This document shows, piece by piece, positions 1 through 8,369 of a stretch of 64,000 nt of DNA. The notes beneath the pieces were generated by a model that saw only the letters and a program-made list of their open reading frames with translations, searched no databases and was not told the DNA's origin. Position numbers and translations under genes: made by a program. Origin of the DNA: Comamonas sp. GB3 AK4-5 (GTDB taxonomy: Bacteria > Pseudomonadota > Gammaproteobacteria > Burkholderiales > Burkholderiaceae_C); contig NZ_CP166730.1 of the NCBI RefSeq assembly GCF_041320665.1, forward strand, positions 434,001-498,000, read 5' to 3'. Position 1 is the stretch's first letter; each line of letters begins with the position of its first letter.

Positions 1-1482
1 CAGCTGCGCATCGCCCTGGCCGCGCCCACGGGCAAGGCGGCGGCGCGGCTCAAGCAGTCCATTGATGCCTCGTTGCTGCAGCTGCAAGACATTGTCCAGC
101 CCGAACTGGATTTGCCCTCCCTGGTGCAGCGCATGGGGGCGGCCCGCACCCTGCATGCCCTGCTGGGCGCACGGCCGGATACCCGGCATTTCAAGCACCA
201 TGCGGGCCAGCCCCTGGATGTGGACGTGCTCATCGTCGATGAGGCCTCCATGATCCACCTGGAAATGATGGCCGCGCTGTTGGAGGCCCTGCCGCCCACG
301 GCGCGTTTGATTCTGCTGGGCGACAAGGACCAGCTGGCCTCGGTGGAAGCCGGCGCCGTGCTGGGCGATTTGTGCAGCAATGCCCAGGCTGGCAACTACC
401 TGGCCGACACGGCGGCCTATGCGCAGCGTGTGACCGGGCAAGCGATTCCCGCAGAATTCATGGCCGAGTCCCGTGGCACTGTGGATGGATCCCCTGCCTC
501 TGAAACAGGCACGGCACAAGCCAGGGCACCGCGCAAGGGCCGCCTTGTCCCCAGAGAGGCGCTGGTGCCGTCCCCCTCCGGCGAAGCCAGAGAGGGGGAA
601 GACGCGCAGCGGCTCAGGGGGAGTACTCCCATCTCTCAGCATATGGTGATGCTGCGCGAGAGCCGGCGTTTTAGCGGCCCTATCGGCCTGCTGGCCCTGG
701 CCGTGAATGCTGGCGATGCCGTGGCTGCCCAGGCCTTGCTGACCGAGCACACCCGGGCCGGCCGGGACGCGGCGCTGTGGGCCCACCAGGGTGGCCCCGC
801 CCAGCAGGTGGCGCGCATGGCCGTGCAAGGCCGTGGTCCGCAGCCGGGCTATCGCCTGTATGCCCAGCAGTTGCAGCGTGGGCTGCTGGCGCGCCCGGCC
901 ACGGCCGAGGCCCATGCCGCCTGGGTGCAGACAGTGCTGCAGGCCTTTGACCGCTTTCGCCTGCTGTGCGCCGTGCGCGAGGGCGATTGGGGTGTGGCCG
1001 GGCTGAACACCGCCGTGGTGAAAGAACTGCGCGATGCCGGCCTGGTCGCGGCCGAGGGCGAGTGGTATGCGGGCCGGCCGGTGATGGTCACGCGCAACGA
1101 TGCCCAGTTGGAGGTGTTCAACGGCGACATCGGCATGGTCCTGCCCAGTTTTGCCGACCCGGCGCGGCTGCGCGTGTACTTTTTGCGCGGCGACGGCTTG
1201 CACCATGTGAGCACGGCACGCCTGGCCCAGGTGGAAACAGCATTCGCCATGACGGTGCACAAAAGCCAGGGTTCGGAATTCGCCCACACCGCTCTGGTGC
1301 TGGCCGCCCAGGGCGGCAATGTGCTGGGCCGCGAGCTGGTCTACACCGGCATCACCCGCGCACGCGAAGCCTTTACGCTGTGGACCGAGGTGCCGGGCCT
1401 GCTGGCCTCGGCCATCGGCAGCCCCACCCAGCGCAGCAGTGGGTTGCTGCGGTTTTGGGAGCATCCTGTGAAGAATAAATAA
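1..1482 (+). CDS. recD: RecD, exodeoxyribonuclease V alpha subunit (5' end missing)
   Basis: ATP-dependent helicase subunit of the RecBCD double-strand-break repair nuclease. The frame is open from base 1, so the start and Walker A lie outside the window. Visible superfamily 1 helicase motifs are APTGKAAARL at the very start, VDEASMI (Walker B), GDKDQLASVEAG, and near the C-terminus TVHKSQGSEF followed by VYTGITRAREAF. Between AEFM (about codon 156) and the conserved QHMVMLRESRRF there are roughly 55 residues, rich in Arg, Pro and Ser, that match the translated dispersed repeat of this genome. They form an in-frame insertion that RecD homologues are not expected to have. The stop is TAA, and a second copy of the repeat follows in the intergenic space. 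Identity is firm; whether the insertion is tolerated is inference. Confidence 0.95.
   Translation, partial: QLRIALAAPTGKAAARLKQSIDASLLQLQDIVQPELDLPSLVQRMGAARTLHALLGARPDTRHFKHHAGQPLDVDVLIVDEASMIHLEMMAALLEALPPTARLILLGDKDQLASVEAGAVLGDLCSNAQAGNYLADTAAYAQRVTGQAIPAEFMAESRGTVDGSPASETGTAQARAPRKGRLVPREALVPSPSGEAREGEDAQRLRGSTPISQHMVMLRESRRFSGPIGLLALAVNAGDAVAAQALLTEHTRAGRDAALWAHQGGPAQQVARMAVQGRGPQPGYRLYAQQLQRGLLARPATAEAHAAWVQTVLQAFDRFRLLCAVREGDWGVAGLNTAVVKELRDAGLVAAEGEWYAGRPVMVTRNDAQLEVFNGDIGMVLPSFADPARLRVYFLRGDGLHHVSTARLAQVETAFAMTVHKSQGSEFAHTALVLAAQGGNVLGRELVYTGITRAREAFTLWTEVPGLLASAIGSPTQRSSGLLRFWEHPVKNK
511..621 (-). repeat. Dispersed repeat, copy A, inside recD
   Basis: Copy of the 95-130 bp element that also occurs between genes in this window. 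It shares the core CGCAAGGGCCGCC, a central GC-rich palindromic part and the end GCGGCTCAGGGGG. Strand here means the direction in which the CCCCCTGAG end reads first. It adds about 37 codons to recD without a stop or frameshift. It is the only copy found within a gene. Confidence 0.85.
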
Positions 1483-1537
1483 GCGCTGCGGCGTTTATGC
1501 ATCAAACTCAGGAGATAGCTTTGGCAGGGGGCTTTGC

Positions 1538-1650
1538 AACTGGCGCGGCCCAGGTTAGGGCGCCGCGCAAGGGCCGCCCCGCAGCGCTGGTGCCGTCCCC
1601 CTCCCTCGCGCAGCGAGAGAGAGGGGGATGACGCGAAGCGGCTCAGGGGG
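1538..1650 (-). repeat. Dispersed repeat, copy B
   Basis: Runs from AACTGGCGCGGCCC to GCTCAGGGGG. Its CCCCCTGAG end lies 11 bases beyond the stop codon of the VOC gene on the - strand and points away from it, which is the usual placement of this family. It fills most of the gap between recD and the VOC gene. Confidence 0.85.
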
Positions 1651-1661
1651 CGTCAATCGCA

Positions 1662-2078
1662 TCAATGTGCATACACCGCATCCCAATGGGTGAAGCCCTT
1701 GACCTCGATAGGATTGCCGCTGGGGTCGTGGAAAAACATGGTCCATTGCTCGCCGGGCTCGCCTTCAAAGCGCACCTGGGGCTCCAGCACAAAAGCGGTG
1801 TGGGCGGCCTTCAGGCGTTCGGCCAGGGCCTGCCAGTCGGGTTTGAGCAGGATCACACCCAGATGGGGCATGGGCACCATGTGCTGGCCCACCTTGCCGG
1901 TATTGGCCACGGCAAAGGGCTGGCCCAGGTGCAGCGAAATCTGGTGGCCGAAGAAGTCGAAGTCAACCCAGGTCTCGGTGCTGCGGCCTTCGCGGCAGCC
2001 CAGCACGCCGCCGTAGAAACGGCGCGCGGCATCGAGGTCGGTCACATGGTAGGCGAGGTGGAAAAGGCTTTGCATCAT
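1662..2078 (-). CDS. VOC (glyoxalase/bleomycin-resistance) superfamily protein
   Basis: Predicted 138-residue cytoplasmic metalloprotein of the vicinal oxygen chelate fold. The N-terminus has the typical LAYHVTDLDAARRFYGGVLG pattern. The second half has FFHDPSGNPIEVKGF, where the glutamate is the expected last metal ligand and the early histidine the first. Length fits a single-domain VOC protein built from two beta-alpha-beta-beta-beta modules. The substrate cannot be told from sequence. The start was taken at the first of two adjacent ATGs, because upstream in-frame codons lack VOC character. It is divergent from the DUF2946-like gene. Confidence 0.85.
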   Translation of the reverse strand: MMQSLFHLAYHVTDLDAARRFYGGVLGCREGRSTETWVDFDFFGHQISLHLGQPFAVANTGKVGQHMVPMPHLGVILLKPDWQALAERLKAAHTAFVLEPQVRFEGEPGEQWTMFFHDPSGNPIEVKGFTHWDAVYAH

Positions 2079-2120
2079 GGATGTGAGCCTAGCACCGCCC
2101 ATGCCTACAATGCCTGCGTG

Positions 2121-2501
2121 ATGCGCTCCCGCCCCCTCTCCGTCTGGCATGGCTGCACCCGCTGGGTGCTGGCGGCCTGGCTGTGTGTGGTGCTGGGCTC
2201 GGTGGCATCACCCTGGGTGCGTGCCCAGGCCGGCATGGGTGAGGTGCTGTGCAGTGCCGCTGGCCCCGTGCTGCAGGTGCCCAGCCCGGCCGAGCAACTG
2301 CTGGGCGCGCCGCCTGCCGTGCATGCCCTGGATTGCCCGCTGTGCCTGCCGCTGCTGGCGCCACCGCTGGCCTGGCAGCTGCAGCTCCGGGAAGCGCCCC
2401 CCCCGGCGCAGCTGGCGGTGTTGCCGGTGCAAAGCCCCTGGTCTTACCGCGCTGCCGCCGCCTTGCCTGCGCGTGGGCCTCCGGTATTTGAATACTCCTG
2501 A
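2121..2501 (+). CDS. DUF2946-like secreted protein (copper-associated)
   Basis: About 126 residues. A basic N-terminus and hydrophobic stretch (residues about 12-30) end near VRAQA, a likely signal peptide. The mature part contains an early cysteine and a DCPLC motif, the features that suggest DUF2946, a family often found beside copper-handling genes. It lies 129 bases upstream of the PCuAC gene and probably shares its transcript, so a periplasmic metal role is likely but inferred. A run of eight C (2397-2404) lies in the coding region. The start has no clear ribosome-binding site and could lie elsewhere. Confidence 0.6.
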   Translation: MRSRPLSVWHGCTRWVLAAWLCVVLGSVASPWVRAQAGMGEVLCSAAGPVLQVPSPAEQLLGAPPAVHALDCPLCLPLLAPPLAWQLQLREAPPPAQLAVLPVQSPWSYRAAAALPARGPPVFEYS

Positions 2502-2630
2502 TTTGTGAGCTTTTGCAGCGCATGCTGTCTGCCTTTGAAGCAGATTTGTGCTGCATGTCTGGATGTATTTTTGGGGAGCTGCGGGCGCATTGGAATGCCT
2601 GTGGGCTTCCGCTTTTTTGGAGCAAAAACC

Positions 2631-3143
2631 ATGTTTGCAAAGACCCTGACACGCCGTTTGGCCCTGTCCCTGGCCACGGTGGCCGCGCTGTCGACCTCCG
2701 CATGGGCCCAGTCCGATGCCGCCCCTGTGGCGGTGGAGCAGGCCTGGGCGCGCGCCAGCGTGCCTGGCCAGCAGGCTACGGGTGCCTTTATGCGGCTGAC
2801 GGCCAAGGAGCCGCTGCAGCTGGTGGGTGTGGAGACCCCGGCCGCCGCCGTGGCCGAGGTGCATGAAATGAAGATGGAGGGCGATGTGATGCGCATGCGC
2901 GCCATTGCCAGCCTGGACCTGCCCCAGGGCGTGGCCGTCGAGCTCAAGCCCGGTGGCTACCACCTGATGCTGCAGCAGCTGAAAAGCCCGCTGCTCAAGG
3001 ACACGCAAGTGCCCATCACCCTGGTGTTCAAGAATGCCAAGGGCGTGCTCTCGCGCCTGAGCCTGCAGGTGCCGGTGCAGGCCATGGCCCCCAAGGGTGG
3101 GGCCATGCCGACGGGCCATGGCATGCACGGTCACCAGCACTGA
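2631..3143 (+). CDS. Periplasmic copper chaperone PCu(A)C
   Basis: 170 residues: a signal peptide (cleaved after AWAQ, about residue 27), then a PCuAC (DUF461) cupredoxin-like domain. The Cu(I) site of the family, H(M)xnM...HxM, is visible as HEMKMEGDVMRMR and GYHLMLQQL. The C-terminus is His/Met-rich (HGMHGHQH), as often seen in copper carriers. Family members deliver copper to the CuA site of cytochrome oxidase. The neighbouring DUF2946-like gene supports a copper role. The start ATG follows the palindrome-poor spacer and directly precedes a canonical signal peptide. Confidence 0.92.
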   Translation: MFAKTLTRRLALSLATVAALSTSAWAQSDAAPVAVEQAWARASVPGQQATGAFMRLTAKEPLQLVGVETPAAAVAEVHEMKMEGDVMRMRAIASLDLPQGVAVELKPGGYHLMLQQLKSPLLKDTQVPITLVFKNAKGVLSRLSLQVPVQAMAPKGGAMPTGHGMHGHQH

Positions 3144-3400
3144 GACGGCACAGGCACCCCGGGGTTGCTCCCGCTTTCGCATCGCTGGTGATGTGGGCGC
3201 AGGGGCCGGCGCTGCTGCTTCGGGGTCACCCGAGATGCCCGCAGTGCCTGGCTTCCAGGTGATCCAGGCGGTCGTTTGAGCGCAACGGTGGGTGTCTGGC
3301 TGTGGCAATGCCTGGCCGCTGGGTTAAGCTCATTGCTCTCCCGCAGCGCGGCCCGGTTCCGGGCGGCGGCTTGCATTGACGCTACTTCTTGGGGACAGCT

Positions 3401-4390
3401 ATGAGCGATTCCGCCGCCTTCGGTTTCGGTAAATTCATTCCGGGATTCGATTTTCTGAACCAGCTGGGCCAGGCCGGCGCATCCAAGGGCATGCCGCCGT
3501 TGTCGCACTGGGTGGCGCCGACGGTCAGCGTCGAAGAAATCAGCAAGCGCATCGAAGAGCTCAAGGCCGTGCAGTTCTGGCTGGAGCAAAACAGCCGTGC
3601 CCTGTCGGCCACGGTGCAGGCGCTGGAAGTGCAGAAGATGACGCTGCACACCTTGCAGGGCATGAATGTGAGCATGGCTGATCTGGCCAAGAGCTTTGCC
3701 GGCCCCGGCAATCCCATGCAAGCTGCGGCCGCACCAGCGGCGGGCGAGCATGCGGACTGGCCCATGTCCTCGGGCGGCGCCAAGTCCCGCAAGAAAAGCG
3801 CAGCGGCAGCCAAGCCAGAGCGCGCGGAAGCGGAGGCGCATGCTGCGGCTGCGGCCCAGGCCGCCCAGGAAAAAACGGCGGCTGCCGGTGCGGCCAGCCA
3901 TGCGGATGCGGCTGGCAAGGCCGATAAGGCCGATGCGGGTGCCCACGCTGGCGCTGCCGCAGGCATGGGCGACCCCATGCTGTGGTGGGGCGCGCTGAGC
4001 CAGCAGTTCCAGCAGATTGCCGGCCAGGCCCTGCAGGACCCGGCGCAACAACAGGCCATGGCCAAGGCCACCCATATGGCCACCGATTTCACCAAGGCGG
4101 CCATGCAGGCCGCCAGCCAGATGGCACGCAAGGCCGCCGAGGGGGTGAAGGCCGCCTCTAGCGCGGCAACCCCTGGCCGCAAGGCGAGCCAGGCTGCGGG
4201 CGGCACTGCGGCCCCCGCGGCGAAGACCACGGCCCGCGCCCCCAGCGCGGCCCAGGAGAGCAAGCCCAGTGCGGCTGCAAAGCCCGCCGCCAAGCGCCCT
4301 GCAGCGGCGAAGAAGGCCGCTGCCCGCAAGCCCGCCTCGCCTGCGGCCAAGTCTGCCGCTTCGGCCAAGTCGGTGGCGGGACGCCGATGA
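3401..4390 (+). CDS. phaM: PhaM-type polyhydroxyalkanoate granule-associated protein
   Basis: 329 residues. The N-terminal 100 residues carry the PhaM signature: FIPGFDFLNQL, HWVAPTVSVEEISKRIEELK, VQFWLEQN and QALEVQKMTLHTL. The rest is low-complexity and alanine-rich, ending in histone-like AAAK/PAAK repeats (about residues 270-329) able to bind DNA. In Ralstonia, PhaM activates PHA synthase PhaC and anchors granules to the nucleoid. The same role is inferred here. The start is the ATG after a GGGGAC sequence, four codons inside the longest frame. It overlaps the FIST gene by four bases (ATGA), implying coupled translation. Confidence 0.9.
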   Translation: MSDSAAFGFGKFIPGFDFLNQLGQAGASKGMPPLSHWVAPTVSVEEISKRIEELKAVQFWLEQNSRALSATVQALEVQKMTLHTLQGMNVSMADLAKSFAGPGNPMQAAAAPAAGEHADWPMSSGGAKSRKKSAAAAKPERAEAEAHAAAAAQAAQEKTAAAGAASHADAAGKADKADAGAHAGAAAGMGDPMLWWGALSQQFQQIAGQALQDPAQQQAMAKATHMATDFTKAAMQAASQMARKAAEGVKAASSAATPGRKASQAAGGTAAPAAKTTARAPSAAQESKPSAAAKPAAKRPAAAKKAAARKPASPAAKSAASAKSVAGRR

Positions 4391-5655
4391 GCGCAGGGTT
4401 GGACGCAGGAGCGAAGATGGCGTTTTTTCCATGTGCCCATGCCAGCCACTTGCAGTGGCGGCAGGCACTGACCCAGGTTGTGACCCAGGTGCGGGCGCAA
4501 ATGGCCATGCAAAGCGGCCAGGACTGGCCGGCGCTGGGTCTGATGTATTTGAGTACCCCTTATGTCCCGCATGCGGCGGAGATCCTGGCTGCACTGACCC
4601 AGGAGCTGCCCGAGGTGCACCACTGGAGCGGCATGTCGGCACCAGCCGTGCTGGGGGGCGATATGCGCTACGCCGGCGAGCAAGGGGCCATGGCGGTCAT
4701 GTTGCCGCTGCTGGGCGAGGCGGACTTCCGTCTTTTCTCCGGACTGCGGCCCATTGCCAAGGTGGCATCCGACGGCTTTGCCATCCACAGCGTGCTGGTG
4801 CATGGCGACGGTCGCATGCCCCAGCTGGAAGAGCTGCTGCTGGAGCTGGCCTCGCACACGGCCAGCGGCGAAATGATGGGGGGCTTTGGCTCCGAGCGTC
4901 GCAGCGGCATGCAGCTGGCATGGAGTCTGCAGTCCAGCCATTCCGAGGACACCGGCCTGCTGTCCGGCGGCCTGTCGGGCGTGGCCTTTTCCGACCAGGT
5001 GCACACAGTCTCACGGGTGGTGCAGGGTTGCAAGCCCCTGGCCTTGCCCATGGAAATCACCGATGCGCGTGAGCATGTCATCCTGGGCCTGAATGGCCGT
5101 CCCGCCCTCGATGTGCTGATGGAGACCCTCGGTGTGCAGCTGGAGGTGGATGCACAGGCCGCCATAGGCCGTGTGCGCCACACCCTGGTGGCCTTGGCCG
5201 CCGGGCCTTATACGCCGCACAGCAGCAGCATTGATGTGCGTGCCCGCGTGCGTCCCATCATGGGGCTGGACCCGCTGCGCCGTGGTCTGGTGCTGGATGA
5301 GGTGGTGGACCAGGGCATGTATCTGGCGTTCTGCGAGCGCAGCGGCAGCTCCGCATGGTCTGAGCTGCGCCGCGCCTGCGCGGAAATCCAGGAGCAGCTC
5401 ACCCCTGACATTCCCTGGCCTGCGGCCGGAGCACAGGCGCCGGCGCGCATTGTCTGCGGCGCCATCTATGTACGCAGCCATTTGCGTGGTGGGACCGCCG
5501 CCACCAACGAGGTGGATGCCGAGCTGCAGCTGATACGCCATGCGCTGGGCCCCATCCCGCTGGTGGGCTTTGTGACGGCGGGCGAAATCTCCGGCCGTGA
5601 AGTGCATGGCATGAGCGGCCAGCTGACGGTGTTCACCCAGCCGCTGGCGACATAA
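4387..5655 (+). CDS. FIST domain protein (FIST N and FIST C)
   Basis: 422 residues, cytoplasmic with no membrane segment. The N-terminal half fits the FIST N sensory domain (HWSGMSAPAVLGGD and MMGGFGSERR regions) and the C-terminal half fits FIST C (RVRPIMGLDPLRRG, then LVGFVTAGEISG). FIST domains are thought to bind small ligands such as amino acids, usually in signalling proteins, but this one has no output domain. Its four-base overlap with phaM suggests a joint role with the PHA granule protein. An internal ATG 10 codons downstream is an alternative start. Confidence 0.85.
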   Translation: MSAGLDAGAKMAFFPCAHASHLQWRQALTQVVTQVRAQMAMQSGQDWPALGLMYLSTPYVPHAAEILAALTQELPEVHHWSGMSAPAVLGGDMRYAGEQGAMAVMLPLLGEADFRLFSGLRPIAKVASDGFAIHSVLVHGDGRMPQLEELLLELASHTASGEMMGGFGSERRSGMQLAWSLQSSHSEDTGLLSGGLSGVAFSDQVHTVSRVVQGCKPLALPMEITDAREHVILGLNGRPALDVLMETLGVQLEVDAQAAIGRVRHTLVALAAGPYTPHSSSIDVRARVRPIMGLDPLRRGLVLDEVVDQGMYLAFCERSGSSAWSELRRACAEIQEQLTPDIPWPAAGAQAPARIVCGAIYVRSHLRGGTAATNEVDAELQLIRHALGPIPLVGFVTAGEISGREVHGMSGQLTVFTQPLAT

Positions 5656-5682
5656 ATAAATCGCACGGCCTCTGCACAGTCT

Positions 5683-5972
5683 TCAGTGCCGTGAGGCCCT
5701 AACCCAGTGGCCGGGCTCCCAGACATAAGCTGCGCGTGGCCCTTGCCAGCGCCAATGACCGGCTACCCAGGTCTGGCCATGGCGTGCCTTGGGGCGGGCT
5801 TCATGGCGTGGGGCGGTGGTGCCGGGCGGGAATGCGCGGGCGCATGCTGGACCTGTACCAGCACCGGCGCATTGCTCCGGTGGACCGGTTGGGCTGATGC
5901 AACTGCGGCGGCCAGTGCCAGGCTGCTGCCCAGCAGCAGGCGGGAGGTCAAGAGGGTGGGGCGAAGAAGCAT
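5683..5972 (-). pseudogene. Small secreted YXWGXW-type protein, frameshifted
   Basis: Two reading frames together make one recognisable protein. From 5972 the first frame encodes a signal peptide (MLLRPTLLTSRLLLG to AVASAQ) and a Pro/His-rich part. It hits a TAG about 69 codons in. The next frame then encodes TWVAGHWRWQG and YVWEPGHWVRA, the W-x-x-G-x-W repeat typical of small secreted YXWGXW proteins, ending at 5683. A single indel in the Pro-rich part would join them. This is a pseudogene, a programmed shift or a sequencing error; the sequence alone cannot decide. Function of the family is unknown. Confidence 0.6.
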
Positions 5973-6231
5973 GGCGCGGTTCCCGAGAAGCTGTGGTTGA
6001 AGGCCTGAGCATCCGAGCTCCGGGTGAACCCGGTGTACGGCGGATGCAAAGCTGTGTGAAGCCCGGTCTGCAATCGTTTCGGGGCGCGCATGCTGCACGC
6101 ATTGGGTGATCTGGGCACCTGCTGTCGCGGCCGACTCCCTCCCTTTCTGCCCTTGCTACCATGCGCGGCACATGCAGCGCTGCGGGCCACCAGGCAACGC
6201 AGCGCCAATGAATATGTTTACAGGACCCGGT

Positions 6232-8172
6232 ATGCGCCCCCAGTCTTCTTCTTCGCCGCCTTCCGAGCACCAGCCCAATCAATTTTCCTTGCTGGGGCAG
6301 CGGCGTTTTGCGCCGTTTTTCTGGACACAGTTTTCGGGGGCGGCCAACGACAATCTGTTCAAGTTCGCCCTCACGGTGATGGTGACCTACCAGCTCAGCG
6401 TGTCGTGGCTGCCGCCGTCGCTGGCTGGCCTGGTGATTGGTGCGCTGTTCATCCTGCCGTTTCTGTTGTTCTCGGCCACCTCGGGCCAGCTCACCGACAA
6501 GTGGGACAAGACCCGCATGTTCCGCCTGGTGAAGAACCTCGAGATCGCCATCATGCTGCTGGCGGCCTGGGGCTTTGTGGCCGCCCATGTGCCCTTGCTG
6601 CTGGCCTGTGTGTTCCTGATGGGCCTGCATTCCACGCTGTTCGGGCCGGTCAAGTTCGCCTACCTGCCGCAGGTGCTCAATGAGCGCGAGCTCACCGGTG
6701 GCAATGGCATGGTGGAAATGGGCACTTTTGTCGCCATCTTGCTGGGCAATGTGGCCGGCGGCCTGCTGGTGGCCGTGCCCGCCGTGGGCCATTTGCAGGT
6801 GGCCGTGGCCTGCGTGGCACTGGCCCTGGTGGGGCGGCTGTGTGCTCAGTTCATTCCGAATGCTCCGGCCACCGATCCAGACCTGGTCATCAACTGGAAC
6901 CCCTTCACCGAAACCTGGCGCAATCTGCAGCTGGCCCGCCAGCAACCGGTGGTGTTCCGTTCGCTGCTGGGCATCAGCTGGATGTGGTTCTTCGGCGCAG
7001 TGTTTCTGGCGCAGTTCCCCAGCTTCGCCAAGGAGGTGCTGCACGGCAACGAGCATGTGGCCTCGCTGCTGCTGGTGATTTTTTCCATAGGCATAGGCGT
7101 CGGCTCGCTGCTGTGCGAGGTGTTCAGCCGCCGCCATGTGGAGATTGGCCTGGTGCCGCTGGGTGCCATCGGCATGAGCGTGTTCGCCATCGACCTCTAC
7201 TTCGCCGCGCGCGCGCTGCCACCATCTGCGCTGATGGATGTGGGTGCTTTCCTGGCCGAGCACCGCAACTGGCGTGTGATGGTGGATTTGGGCTTGCTGG
7301 CGCTGTCGGCCGGCATCTACAGCGTGCCCATGTATGCGCTGATCCAGATGCGTAGCCAGGCCACGCACCGTGCCCGCATCATCGCGGCCAACAACATCTT
7401 GAACGCCTTGTTCATGATCGCCTCCAGCGTGCTGGCTGGCGCGTTGCTGGCAGCGGGGTTCAGCATCCCGCAAGTGTTTCTGCTCGCCGGCATCGCCAAT
7501 GCGGTGGTGGCGCTCTATGTCTTTTTGCTGGTGCCGGAATACCTGCTGCGCTTTGTGGCCTGGGTGGCCACGCATTTCATCTACCGCTTCAAGGTGCGTG
7601 GTGAGCCGCATATTCCCGCCAGTGGCGCGGCCGTGCTGGTGTGCAACCACGTGAGCTTTGTCGATGCCCTGCTGTTGATGGCCGCCAGCCCTCGGCCCAT
7701 CCACTTTGTGATGGATGCGCGAATCTTTCAGATGCCTGTGCTGGGCAGATTGTTCCGCCTGGCCAAGGCGATTCCCATCGTTCCCTACAAGGAAGATCCG
7801 GCCACTTACGAAGCCGCCTTCGTCCGCGCCGCCCAGGTGCTGCGCGAGGGCGATTTGCTGGCCATCTTCCCCGAAGGCGCCATCACCAGCGATGGTCAGC
7901 TGCAGCCCTTCAAGGGCGGCATCATGAAAATCCTGGAGCAGGCCCGGGTCGATGGGCTGGAGCTGTCGGTGGTGCCCATGGCGCTGACCAATCTTTGGGG
8001 CTCGTTCTTCAGCCGCATCGAGGTACGAGACGGCAAGAACGTGGCCATGGTGCGGCCGCTGCGCCGTGGCTGGCTCAGCCGCGTGGGCTTGGAGGTTGAT
8101 GCCGCTGTGCCAGCAGACCAGGTCACGCCGGAGCTGTTGCATGCCCGCGTAGCGGCCTTGCTGGCGCGGTGA
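6232..8172 (+). CDS. Lysophospholipid transporter-acyltransferase fusion (LplT-PlsC)
   Basis: 646 residues. Residues about 20-430 form a 12-helix major facilitator domain similar to lysophospholipid flippase LplT. Residues about 450-640 form a PlsC 1-acylglycerol-3-phosphate acyltransferase domain with the catalytic NHVSFVD (HX4D) and FPEGAIT motifs. In Escherichia coli, LplT works with a separate acyltransferase to import and re-acylate lysophosphatidylethanolamine, and here both steps seem fused. The ATG at 6232 was chosen because AGGA lies seven bases upstream; ATGs at 6208 and 6214 are alternatives. Upstream is the frameshifted small gene on the other strand. Confidence 0.88.
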   Translation: MRPQSSSSPPSEHQPNQFSLLGQRRFAPFFWTQFSGAANDNLFKFALTVMVTYQLSVSWLPPSLAGLVIGALFILPFLLFSATSGQLTDKWDKTRMFRLVKNLEIAIMLLAAWGFVAAHVPLLLACVFLMGLHSTLFGPVKFAYLPQVLNERELTGGNGMVEMGTFVAILLGNVAGGLLVAVPAVGHLQVAVACVALALVGRLCAQFIPNAPATDPDLVINWNPFTETWRNLQLARQQPVVFRSLLGISWMWFFGAVFLAQFPSFAKEVLHGNEHVASLLLVIFSIGIGVGSLLCEVFSRRHVEIGLVPLGAIGMSVFAIDLYFAARALPPSALMDVGAFLAEHRNWRVMVDLGLLALSAGIYSVPMYALIQMRSQATHRARIIAANNILNALFMIASSVLAGALLAAGFSIPQVFLLAGIANAVVALYVFLLVPEYLLRFVAWVATHFIYRFKVRGEPHIPASGAAVLVCNHVSFVDALLLMAASPRPIHFVMDARIFQMPVLGRLFRLAKAIPIVPYKEDPATYEAAFVRAAQVLREGDLLAIFPEGAITSDGQLQPFKGGIMKILEQARVDGLELSVVPMALTNLWGSFFSRIEVRDGKNVAMVRPLRRGWLSRVGLEVDAAVPADQVTPELLHARVAALLAR

Positions 8173-8369
8173 GCGCACTTGTTGGATGGCACGGCTTGTG
8201 AAGACCGCAGCCACATGAAGGCATGGGGGAGATGTACCCGCCATCCCGGCTTACCCCGCACGAGGTATGTCAAAGACTGTGGCCTGCGCGTCAGGCAGGC
8301 GGGTGCAAGGCCGGGGGGCGGGTATAACGCCATGGTCACCGAAGCAGATGGCGGCACGCCAGGAAATCA

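Noticed and set aside
3131..5004. Long - strand frames opposite phaM and the FIST gene
   Set aside because: Antisense shadows with Ala/Arg-rich composition. The + strand genes carry recognisable families.
5683..8244. A frame of about 850 codons on the - strand opposite the LplT-PlsC gene
   Set aside because: Only its last part (5683 to about 5800) resembles a protein, the Trp-rich repeat. The rest is antisense to a firmly identified gene.
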